This document shows positions 35,901 to 43,231 of a DNA stretch of 64,000 bases, one piece after another. Made by a program: the position numbers and the translations under genes. The notes below the pieces were generated by a model. It was not told the DNA's origin and did not search any database. It saw only the letters and a program-made list of their open reading frames with translations. The DNA comes from an uncultured Eubacterium sp. GTDB lineage: Bacteria > Bacillota > Clostridia > Lachnospirales > Lachnospiraceae. Each line of letters starts with the position of its first letter. Position 1 is the stretch's first letter. The stretch spans positions 23,188 to 87,187 of the forward strand of contig CANDJC010000003.1 in NCBI GenBank assembly GCA_947384955.1, read 5' to 3'.

Positions 35901-37650
35901 CTATGTCTATGTATTCGTAATCCTTCGCTGTTTCATCACCGCCGCTATAATGTATCGTTATTTTCTCATCCTCAAGCCCGCTGGCTGCCTCAACCGCAAT
36001 CGCGCTCCACTGCTCTTTTGTGCCGCCATAATAAACATCCGTCAGACTGCTGCATCCATAAAAAGCATGGTAGCCGATAACCGTTACACTGTCCGGGATG
36101 GTGATTTCTGTCAGTCCGGTGCAATCTGCAAAAGCACTGTCAAGTATATCTGTTACACGGATTCCATCTATTTGTGCTGGTATCTCTAACATTTCATTGC
36201 TGCCAGTCCCATGATACTTAAGGATTCCAATGGTCCCATTCTCCATCATTTTATATTCAAAACCGTTGTAATTTAAATTAGAACCTTTTAAATCCTCAAT
36301 CGTATATGGAACGTTTTTTAAAACCGGATAGCCGTTATTTATATTTTTCGTATCTGCAGCCCATACTTCGTCATAACCCATGCTTTTGGAATTTGCATTT
36401 AATTCATCCACAAAATCCTGAGAGATCATTTGGGTACGACTGTATTCAAAAACGGAAGAAGTATCTTGGGGCGGTTCTGTCCATTCGCCACGTCCAGTTT
36501 CACATACCCCGTCAGGAGCTGTTCCTGTAAGCCAGTAGCAATTAGATAATTCCCATACATGACTTGCATGAATAGATGTAATAGCACCAGGATAACCATT
36601 TTTTACTTCTCCTACCGAATAACTGTTCTTTACAATCTTGTTGGAAGAACTGCCACTGCCTATAATGCCTCCTACATACAAGCGATCTGCTCCAATAGCC
36701 TGTCCTTCATTATAACAGTTTACAGCTTTTCCATCTTGGCCTGTAATTCCTCCAACACTAAATATTACACCTGATACTCCTTTTTCTGATAATATGTTCC
36801 CAAGATTACAACATTCCACAGCTTCTCCGCCTGAACCACATATTCCTCCAATCTGAACTAAGGAACTTATACCAGATATCGTGCCATAATTTATGCATTC
36901 TTTTATCTCTATGTCATATCTACCCGCTCCAACAATTCCACCAGCACAATCTCCTTTAACTGCAGCAAAATTAATGCACCTGGATATATTTCCGTACGAA
37001 TACCCTGCGATTCCACCTGTACTTGTATAGGTCCCTCCTATAACTTCAACATTCTTTCCACTGATACATTCATTGATAAATCCTTCACAAGGGCCACCTA
37101 CTATTCCGCCAACATAATATGCCTTTGAAGATGACGGAGAACCTTTCGATATAATCTGTGAATCTTCCAAAATAATTTTTGTAATTCTAGCATTCTTTCC
37201 AGTAATCCCGAACAAACCTGTGAATATTACATCTGAATTAAGGTTAACACCGCTAATGGTATGAAATCCCCCGTCAAATATTCCATCAAACTGACGAGAA
37301 TAATCTCCTCCAATAACTGTATGATTGTTTTCAACTGATTTATCATACTCCAAATCCGCATTCAATGTAATTGTCTTCCCTGAAAAATCCTCCATTCCAG
37401 AATTCACCAGTTCAGCTATCTTTTCAAATCCCGCAATATCATTTACCACAAATTCTGCAGCCGAGGCATTGTCCTCATAATTCAAAATATCTATCCCGCC
37501 TGCCCTTGCCTGCTGTCCGTTTTCTGTAACCGCGGCTTTGACAACCACCGTACTGTAGAAACTGTCATTTCCTACGCCCGCGCTTCCAGCCGCATTTGCA
37601 GCCAGAGCGATTATCACTGCCATCGCTGCAATCCTTCTGCACCGCTTCAT
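32995..37650 (-). CDS. Giant GLUG-LRR surface protein, paralogue C
   Basis: Signal peptide, then a ~300-residue segment of GLUG-type repeats ('YVGGIVGGPCEGFINECISG', 'TGGIAGYSYGNISRCINF', 'AGGIVGAGRYDIEIKECINY'), which usually form a beta helix. A shorter LRR_5 array follows (residues ~460-860), then the shared ~680-residue tail as in A and B, with a Gly/Ser linker. The GLUG head is unique to this copy. I choose ATG 37650 because AGGAGG lies 8 nt before it, versus 2 nt before the ATG at 37656. It is the first of three paralogues in the direction of transcription and follows the PP2C gene. Confidence 0.9.
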   Translation of the reverse strand: MKRCRRIAAMAVIIALAANAAGSAGVGNDSFYSTVVVKAAVTENGQQARAGGIDILNYEDNASAAEFVVNDIAGFEKIAELVNSGMEDFSGKTITLNADLEYDKSVENNHTVIGGDYSRQFDGIFDGGFHTISGVNLNSDVIFTGLFGITGKNARITKIILEDSQIISKGSPSSSKAYYVGGIVGGPCEGFINECISGKNVEVIGGTYTSTGGIAGYSYGNISRCINFAAVKGDCAGGIVGAGRYDIEIKECINYGTISGISSLVQIGGICGSGGEAVECCNLGNILSEKGVSGVIFSVGGITGQDGKAVNCYNEGQAIGADRLYVGGIIGSGSSSNKIVKNSYSVGEVKNGYPGAITSIHASHVWELSNCYWLTGTAPDGVCETGRGEWTEPPQDTSSVFEYSRTQMISQDFVDELNANSKSMGYDEVWAADTKNINNGYPVLKNVPYTIEDLKGSNLNYNGFEYKMMENGTIGILKYHGTGSNEMLEIPAQIDGIRVTDILDSAFADCTGLTEITIPDSVTVIGYHAFYGCSSLTDVYYGGTKEQWSAIAVEAASGLEDEKITIHYSGGDETAKDYEYIDIGFIEGTIAITKYLGSDAEVTIPSEIDGKTVGKISISAFESENLKKVVIPASVTTIPCFAFSNCPNLAVIEVDSANESYTAEDGVLFNKEKTELLQCPEGKSGTYTVPSGVVLLEYSSFHSCKKLDMIIVPDGVTKIGNGAFAHCTKVTDIVLPKHMDEMGTAVFENCSSLRKISVPEGLKELNYDTFLGCSSLAEVEIPKDAAWIKTSAFGKCDSLKSLSIPDNVIKISYGAFGLESEKAPLEDIYYGGTREQWEKIEVQGGLIEEGSTSEKLELDGVAVHFKDSPIVLPEEPLQPAVRNPKEELESLKSADPFSLEKDFSHYLTAEQMDILESYLFTWLAEVNYAYWYSGSSTVKELVMKKAGIDPQGDFASGMEQAITHVSVKTPFGIKTFEITMGLGKTDGSGNLYPGYSVMHYEVLEKGGIPSEVPKSGQIVRNYYTDMGPFVQSVKKAAEDSLHGTYQWESLEDAVTAGILVDKNVSEIVGNRNGSFSDGTFTIFAEPLFAYSKIVHIACPVDVHVYSMDGKEAGSIVNDKPSGGNQNVRLDTDGDTKTVYLAGDDYYLNLRGTGTGTMTYEVEEVANEDVQRTVQFLELQLKDDMQYEGYVFRPLNIDRDMYALRTVEKDGTGGEIIRADKDSYQASFKKVQEISLSQKNTSLESDRTVQLSASHFPLDASNPNLRWTTDNESVARVDENGLVTAVGSGRATVTVSTKDGSFLRQFCVIDVAGKDNGSDNTGGDNSGGSTDGNGSGSGAGGNGSGSGTGGSSSGGTGSSSAGGSSSGNSGQQAGQQPSVVKVHYVIQFNLNGGTKLSRKTMTLLSGDIPGIMPKAQRKDYIFDGWYTQQDGGEKVSGDKPLDAAATLYARWAKALAPAKPAALTLQSKKKGQIQAGFQKVNGADGYQIEYSANKNFASAKTGEAKASAKTKTVTGLKAGKKYYVRVRAYCVDSVGNRIYGAYSTAKSIRTKK

Positions 37651-37755
37651 AACCATATCCTCCTGTAATGCTTTCCTCCGCCGTCTCTGCCCGCCATTTC
37701 CAGATTTAGCCCTATTCCTCCATCCGCTTCCAGCCCCGAAAGCCCTGCCGCTCTT

Positions 37756-38481
37756 CTATAAAAACACCGCCACCGCCGAATAATTATCCATCTGCTTCCC
37801 GCACCCATGCTTTTTCACAGCCGTTTCCATCCCCATCAGCCACTCCTTCGGCGTCCCAGCCTTCTTTAACAGCTTCTGCATCGGCCGTTCCTCAATCCAC
37901 TCCCAGAACCCATCCGTACAGAGCAAAAAAGCCTCCCCTCCCATCCGCTTCACCGGCTCTGCGATTTCATACTGCGGCTCATCCCATTCCACACCCATCA
38001 CACGCAGCAGCCTGCTGCGGTCCGCGTGCCTGCGTATCTGCTTTTCTTTTATGCGCCCCGCTGCCACCAGCATCTGCGGGACGCTGTGGTCAAGTGTGCG
38101 CAGCTTCAGCTTTTTATCCTGAAAATAATAAATCCTGGAGTCTCCGATATGCCCCCACTGAATTCTGTCACTGTCTGCCAGTAAAACGGTCAGCGTTGTT
38201 TTCATCTCCGCCTTTCTGCGCTGCCGAATCTGTTCCTCCAAAAGCCTCTGCTGGCTCAGTTCAAAACAGCGCTCCAAATACACGCCCGTCACTTCCCCGT
38301 TTGCCACAAAATCGCTTCGAATGCATTCGCACACAAGGCGGGAGGCCTCATCCCCGCCGCCGTGTCCGCCCAGGCCGTCTGCAAGCACAAAGCAGTATGC
38401 ATCCCCGCGTTTCTGCACTCCTGTATAATCCTCGTTATATTCCCTCTCTCCAGGATTCGATAAAATATCATATGAAAGCAT
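37756..38481 (-). CDS. PP2C-family Ser/Thr phosphatase A
   Basis: The 241-residue cytoplasmic protein carries all PP2C metal-binding motifs: 'GEREYNEDY', 'LADGLGGHGGGDEAS', 'HIGDSRIYYF', 'LLCTDGFWEW' and 'MDNYSAVAVF'. PP2C enzymes remove phosphate from Ser/Thr residues using two or more Mn/Mg ions, opposing Hanks-type kinases. It directly follows the PASTA kinase gene, as in many Firmicutes prpC-prkC pairs. GGGGGAAG precedes ATG 38481. No TM segment. Between it and the kinase stop lies a 33-bp repeat array. Confidence 0.92.
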   Translation of the reverse strand: MLSYDILSNPGEREYNEDYTGVQKRGDAYCFVLADGLGGHGGGDEASRLVCECIRSDFVANGEVTGVYLERCFELSQQRLLEEQIRQRRKAEMKTTLTVLLADSDRIQWGHIGDSRIYYFQDKKLKLRTLDHSVPQMLVAAGRIKEKQIRRHADRSRLLRVMGVEWDEPQYEIAEPVKRMGGEAFLLCTDGFWEWIEERPMQKLLKKAGTPKEWLMGMETAVKKHGCGKQMDNYSAVAVFL

Positions 38482-38549
38482 TTCTTCCCCCGTTTCCTCT
38501 GCACTGCCCGCAAAACACTGTCAGCTTCATCCTGTTTCTTCTGCTGTAA

Positions 38550-38730
38550 CATCCGCCATCCAGCTGCTATTCCATCATAAAACTGTCGTTATAGGCTGCT
38601 ATTCTGCCATAAGGCTTTCGTCACCTGGCCGCTATGCTGCCATAAAATCACCGTCAGCCAGCTGTTATTCCGCCATAAGGCTTTCGTCATCCGGCTGCTA
38701 TTCCACCATAAAACTGCCGCCGTCCGGCAT
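38550..38730 (-). repeat. 33-bp tandem repeats, each with an in-frame stop codon
   Basis: The last 11 codons of the kinase gene (MPDGGSFMVE plus TAG, 38730-38698) are followed by three in-frame 33-bp copies: QPDDESLMAE-stop (38697-38665), QLADGDFMAA-stop (38664-38632) and RPGDESLMAE-stop (38631-38599). A 32-bp copy (38598-38567) and a partial one come after. Every unit contains the D-x-S/D-L/F-M-x-E/A pattern and ends in its own stop codon. Confidence 0.9.
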
Positions 38731-41010
38731 AATTGCCCTGTTTCCATCCGAATCACCGCCATTTGCACTGCCTGCTCCCGACTGACCGCTGTTTCCGCCT
38801 GTACCGCCAGAACTGCCGCCTGCTCCCGCACTGCCGCCGCTGGAGCTGCCCGTTCCGCCCGCATTGCCGCCGGAACCGCCCGTACCTGTGCCGCCTACAT
38901 TGCTGCCCGAGCTGCCCGTTCCGCCAGAGCTGCCGCCAGAACTGCCATTGCCACCGGAACTGCCGCCTGTGCCGCTGCCTGTCCCTACACCGCCGCTATT
39001 CTGCTGCACCGGCGCTTTGCCAAGGCTGACCGTAATCTTCACCGTGCTTCCTTTTGCCGCCTTCGAGCCGTTTTCCACGCTCTGCCTGATAACCAGCCCC
39101 TGCGCTGCCTGTTCGCTGTATTCTGTCGCGATTTCTGCCGTAAGCCCGGCCTTTTCTAACTTCTTCACTGCCTGCTCCTGAGTCAGATATACAAGCTCTG
39201 GAATCTGCACCATTTCCGGCCCCTTGCTGATAACAAGACGAATCGGCTCATTTGTACGCACGGTTTCTCCGGCCTTCGGCGACTGGCTGATGATTCTGCC
39301 TTTTTCTGCTTTTGTACTGTATTTATTTTTTACCTCGCCAATCAGATAAGTAAATCCGCTCTGTTTTTTCAGCTTCGCTAACTGCTTCATTGCTTTGTCC
39401 TTTGTCAGTCCGGTAAGATCCGGTACTTCTAAAAGAGCCGTTTCTTCCGAAAGGCTTCCAAGCGAAACCGACAGTGTAATTTCCGTCTGCACTGCTATCC
39501 GCTCTTCCGCCGGGATATTCTGCTCAATGACTCTGCCTTTTTCGACAACGTCGCTGTATTCCTCCTGTATGCCGTCCTGTTTTAAAATCAGGTTCTGCCC
39601 CGCAATAAGCTCTGCGGCTTCTTCCTCCGTCATACCGGCTAAGTCCGGCATCATGACTTCCTCCTGCCCGCCGCTCATAATGACCTGAATGGTTTCCTCC
39701 GCTTCCGCTACCGCGCCGTCCCTCGGGGTCTGGCTTAATATTTTATTTTTTGCAATGCTTTCACTGTAATTCATGCCACTGATAATCAGGCCCAGGTTTT
39801 TTTCCTTTAACAAAACCTCCGCTTCTTCATAGCTCATGCCCGACACATTCGGCACATACCGCTGGCTGCCGCTTAACGCCGCCATGCCGTCCGCGCTTGT
39901 GATTTCTTTTTTGGTAAATCCCAGATTTCCGGTTGCAAACAGGCCGATGCAGATGCAGACAAGCACACAGGCAGCTGCGGCTGTCAGTTTCATCCAAAGC
40001 GGCAGCTGCCAGCTGATTTTGTTATCTGTTTTTTCTATAATGCGCTCGACATCCTCTTTGCCGCCCAGTGCCCGGATAAAGCTGTCTGCATCCTGTATGC
40101 GGTATTCCTGGCGCACATTTAAGCTGTTCATAATCGCGTTTTCAATATTCGGGTCAATTTGAATGCCCAGTTCTGAAGGCGGCTTCACATGGTCTTCTGC
40201 CAGCCTTTGAATAGATTCTTCCGGCCTTTTGCCCGTAATCATGCAGTAAGTCGTGGCCCCGAGCGCATACATGTCTGTCCACGGCCCCTGTTCGCCATGG
40301 CTTCGGTACTGTTCTTCTGGCGCAAATCCCGGCTTTAGGATAACCGAAAGGCTCTTGGACTGTACGGCTGTCGCATACCTGGCTGCGCCAAAATCCAGAA
40401 TTTTGACCCGGCCTGCTTTTGTAATAAAAATATTATCCGGCGCAATGTCACGGTGGATGATTCCCTCTTTATGGACTGCCGAAAGCCCGCGCAGCACGGA
40501 AAGCGCTATGGCCCTTGCCTGTTCGACCGAAATGCGCCTGCGCTTGCGCAGCACCTCCTTAACTGTTACGCCGTCCAGGAATTCCATGACAATATAGCCG
40601 CTTTCGTTTTCCTCAAAACAGTCGTAAATGTCGACCGTTTCCACCACCGCGTTAAATTTCGCAAGCCGCCTTGCTTCATACAGAAAGCTTTCCAGCCCGG
40701 CCTGAAACTGCTCGGCTGCTTCTCCCGAAAAAACCGTCACGCGCCTGGAGCCATAGCTCCTTGTCGCAAAATCACTCGGCAGGTATTCCTTTACCGCTAC
40801 TTTGCGGTGCAGCACATTGTCCCATCCGATATAAGTCACGCCAAACCCGCCGTATCCCAGTACCCGGCCCGTCAGGTATTTCTGCTTTAAAACCGTGCCC
40901 GGCAGAAGGTAATATGCTTCTTTTACATCCGTGCCCTTCTGATACCCGCAGTACCTGCATATCCGCTCATCCTCTGCTATCTCGGCCATGCAGCCCATAC
41001 ACCTTGTCAT
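38698..41010 (-). CDS. Transmembrane Ser/Thr kinase with PASTA repeats
   Basis: An N-terminal zinc ribbon (CMGC...CRYC) precedes a Hanks-type kinase: glycine loop 'GYGGFGVTY', Lys in 'VAVKEY', catalytic loop 'IIHRDIAPDN', 'DFGAAR', 'FAPEEQY'. A TM segment ('LTAAAACVLVCICIGLF') near residue 345 leads to four PASTA repeats (about 385-660; e.g. 'YVPNVSGMSYEEAEVLLKEK', 'VMMPDLAGMTEEEAAELI'). PASTA domains bind muropeptides or lipid II. A ~100-residue Gly/Ser-rich tail ends in PDGGSFMVE. This is a PrkC/Stk1-like kinase sensing wall fragments, located beside FHA, PP2C and T7SS genes. GGAGGG precedes ATG 41010. Confidence 0.93.
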   Translation of the reverse strand: MTRCMGCMAEIAEDERICRYCGYQKGTDVKEAYYLLPGTVLKQKYLTGRVLGYGGFGVTYIGWDNVLHRKVAVKEYLPSDFATRSYGSRRVTVFSGEAAEQFQAGLESFLYEARRLAKFNAVVETVDIYDCFEENESGYIVMEFLDGVTVKEVLRKRRRISVEQARAIALSVLRGLSAVHKEGIIHRDIAPDNIFITKAGRVKILDFGAARYATAVQSKSLSVILKPGFAPEEQYRSHGEQGPWTDMYALGATTYCMITGKRPEESIQRLAEDHVKPPSELGIQIDPNIENAIMNSLNVRQEYRIQDADSFIRALGGKEDVERIIEKTDNKISWQLPLWMKLTAAAACVLVCICIGLFATGNLGFTKKEITSADGMAALSGSQRYVPNVSGMSYEEAEVLLKEKNLGLIISGMNYSESIAKNKILSQTPRDGAVAEAEETIQVIMSGGQEEVMMPDLAGMTEEEAAELIAGQNLILKQDGIQEEYSDVVEKGRVIEQNIPAEERIAVQTEITLSVSLGSLSEETALLEVPDLTGLTKDKAMKQLAKLKKQSGFTYLIGEVKNKYSTKAEKGRIISQSPKAGETVRTNEPIRLVISKGPEMVQIPELVYLTQEQAVKKLEKAGLTAEIATEYSEQAAQGLVIRQSVENGSKAAKGSTVKITVSLGKAPVQQNSGGVGTGSGTGGSSGGNGSSGGSSGGTGSSGSNVGGTGTGGSGGNAGGTGSSSGGSAGAGGSSGGTGGNSGQSGAGSANGGDSDGNRAIMPDGGSFMVE

Positions 41011-41054
41011 GCTCCGCCCTCCTGTTTTCTGATTCCATTACACCGTTGTCATAC

Positions 41055-42008
41055 TCACTGATTCCGGCTTCTCTCCCTGCGCCTTCGAATCAGCTCCTCC
41101 CAGCTGAAATGCTCCCCGCAGCACGGGAAAAACATCAGGCTGCAGCTGCCGATTGTCAGAATATCATGCTGCTTCATCCAGACCGGGCGTATAACCGCTT
41201 CCCGGTTTAAATAAACCCGGCTCCCGTTCGTCCCCGGCTCTATGGCAAACCTTCGCTGCTTTGGCACATAAAATACCGCCGCGTGGTTTTCCCATGCAAT
41301 GCTCTCGTCTCCATGCAGGACAATATCCATATCCGCAGACCTTCCGATAAAGTTTTTTCCATGCTTCATCGTAAAGCTGCTCCCAAAATCATTCCCCTGC
41401 ACGCAGACCAGCCATCCCACAACCGGTTTTAAGCCAGACTTGCGCAGGGCCTGTGATGCTGATACAGGATGCGGTGCAGAAACCTGCCCGGATGCATGGC
41501 GAGACTCCTGCTGCGGTCTGGATGCCGGATGCAGCGCTGGTGCTGATACAGGATGCGGTGCAGAAACCTGCCCGGATGCATGGCGAGACTCCTGCTGCGG
41601 TCTGGATGCCGGATGCAGCGCTGGTGCTGATGCAGGATGCGATGCCTGTGCCGGGGCTGCTGCAGATGTATGGCGCGATGCCTGTGCCGGGGCTGATACA
41701 GATGTATGGCGTGGTGCCTGTGACGGCGCTGCTGCATGGCGCGGCAGGGCCACGGTTACATTTTCATCATCACCATAATCCTGACTGTAATCTTCCATAT
41801 ACCCATTTGCGCGTGATGCACCTGGTACGCCTGCCCGTCCCTGAGAGCGCGGCAGGGCTACGGTTACCGAATCTTCGTCTGCGTAGTCCCCATAATCTGC
41901 ACCCACTGCCTGCCCATACGGACTCTGTCCCATTCCCCTGCATTCCGGGCATTCCCTGTATATTTCCCCGTCATAATAATGTCCGTTTTCACATCTTTTT
42001 AAAATCAT
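41055..42008 (-). CDS. Zinc-finger FHA-domain adaptor with two TVALPR motifs
   Basis: The N-terminus holds a short zinc-binding motif ('RCENGHYYDGEIYRECPEC'). Two acidic segments follow, each ending in T-V-A-L-P-R ('DEDSVTVALPR', 'DDENVTVALPR'). A long Ala/Pro/Ser/His-rich linker includes an 84-bp tandem duplication (41461-41628). The C-terminus is an FHA domain ('GKNFIGRSADMDIVL', 'NHAAVFYVPKQRRFAIEPGT'). FHA domains bind phosphothreonine. The protein resembles GarA/FhaB in having a phosphorylatable tail plus FHA, so it may be a kinase substrate that switches partner. ATG 42008 follows GGAG. 317 residues. Confidence 0.85.
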   Translation of the reverse strand: MILKRCENGHYYDGEIYRECPECRGMGQSPYGQAVGADYGDYADEDSVTVALPRSQGRAGVPGASRANGYMEDYSQDYGDDENVTVALPRHAAAPSQAPRHTSVSAPAQASRHTSAAAPAQASHPASAPALHPASRPQQESRHASGQVSAPHPVSAPALHPASRPQQESRHASGQVSAPHPVSASQALRKSGLKPVVGWLVCVQGNDFGSSFTMKHGKNFIGRSADMDIVLHGDESIAWENHAAVFYVPKQRRFAIEPGTNGSRVYLNREAVIRPVWMKQHDILTIGSCSLMFFPCCGEHFSWEELIRRRRERSRNQ

Positions 42009-42146
42009 TTCCGCTTCTCCATCCAAGTTCTGTCAGCTGTACTGCTGCCGCTTTCACCTTTATTTGTCTCTATTTATCTTAACCGCGCAGACCTTTTAAC
42101 TATTATCTATTTCAGCCATTTACAGCATAACCCCACACACAGCTCC

Positions 42147-43202
42147 TTACCCGGAATGATACTGCAGAATAACAACCGATGTATTATCCTGCTTTTTCCT
42201 GCCCTTCACTGCCGCTGTCAGCGCCTGCGCTGCACGCTGCATGTCTTTTTTATGTTTCAGCACAATTTCTAATATCTCGTCTTCCTTCAGGCTGCGGTAC
42301 AGCCCGTCGCTCGTTAACAGCATGATGTCTCCATCCGCCAGCAGATAAGGCTTCGCGCTGACATCCATCAGGGACAGGTTTCCGATGCCAAGGTAACTAA
42401 TCAGCGCTTCTGCCTGATATTCCTGTGCGGCATATTCCTGTGCTGTCAGTTTTCCTTCGCGCAGCAGCGTATTTAATTCCAGCCTGTAATTGTGTTCTAT
42501 ATTTAAAGACAGGATATCCGTGCCCCGGATAAAATACAGCCTGCTGTCACCGACCGAAAGCCAGTAAAGCTCATCGTCCCGGACTGCCACTGCCACAATC
42601 GTCGTTCCGGCTTCCAGGCGGCTGCCGTCCTCACGCTCCTGCCTGTATACCTTCTTATCTGCCCGGACGGCCTCCCGCCGGAAAAAAGACGGAATATCCG
42701 GGATATCTTTCTGTGCAAACCATGCATCCGCAATGCTTTCTAATGCGGCACGGCTGGCAATTTCCCCGCCCGCAAGCCCGCCCATGCCGTCACATACAAT
42801 GCCGAGCGCCCTTCCCTGCGACTCATATCCAAATACCGAATCCTGCTGTGACTTCCTGCTGCCAATCACGCTCGCTGTCCCGACCTCTATGGTGCCTTGT
42901 TTTTTGGGAAGCTGCTGTGTGACCGCTTTTGTCTCAGAAAGCTCCAGCGTAATGACTTCCATCCCGGACTGCTCTGCATCCGTCAGCAATTGTGCATCCA
43001 TATCTGTCTGCGTATTTATCACAGCCGTCCCGTTCAGGCTCCCCGGACGGCCGCACAGCTCGCCAAGCCGGATATCCTGCTCATGCATTCCCGCCGTCCG
43101 CCTGTCCTGTTTCCGTTTTTTCTCCTTTTTCCCATCCGCTTTTTTTCTGCCTAACACCAGACCACCATCCCATCCGCAGGTGCTGGATGCATGCTCCTGC
43201 AC
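42147..43202 (-). CDS. PP2C-family Ser/Thr phosphatase B
   Basis: PP2C motifs are complete: 'GSRKSQQDSVFG', 'IVCDGMGGLAGGEIAS', 'SVGDSRLYFI', 'LLTSDGLYRS' and 'KQDNTSVVIL'. An N-terminal extension of about 100 residues is basic at first ('KKEKKRKQDRR') and then includes 'ITLELSETKAVTQQLP', a Thr-rich segment that could itself be phosphorylated. The start is uncertain: GTG 43202 (351 residues) has GGGAA just before it, while ATG 43088 (313 residues) follows GGCGGG. It lies in the same block as the PASTA kinase and the FHA adaptor. Confidence 0.88.
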   Translation of the reverse strand: MQEHASSTCGWDGGLVLGRKKADGKKEKKRKQDRRTAGMHEQDIRLGELCGRPGSLNGTAVINTQTDMDAQLLTDAEQSGMEVITLELSETKAVTQQLPKKQGTIEVGTASVIGSRKSQQDSVFGYESQGRALGIVCDGMGGLAGGEIASRAALESIADAWFAQKDIPDIPSFFRREAVRADKKVYRQEREDGSRLEAGTTIVAVAVRDDELYWLSVGDSRLYFIRGTDILSLNIEHNYRLELNTLLREGKLTAQEYAAQEYQAEALISYLGIGNLSLMDVSAKPYLLADGDIMLLTSDGLYRSLKEDEILEIVLKHKKDMQRAAQALTAAVKGRKKQDNTSVVILQYHSG

Positions 43203-43231
43203 ACTTCCCTGAATATCTGCTTATCCCGCTG

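Noticed and set aside
24134-37650. LRR proteins as T7SS substrates
   Set aside because: Each begins with a typical Sec signal peptide and has no WXG or LXG helical domain, so Sec export is more likely.
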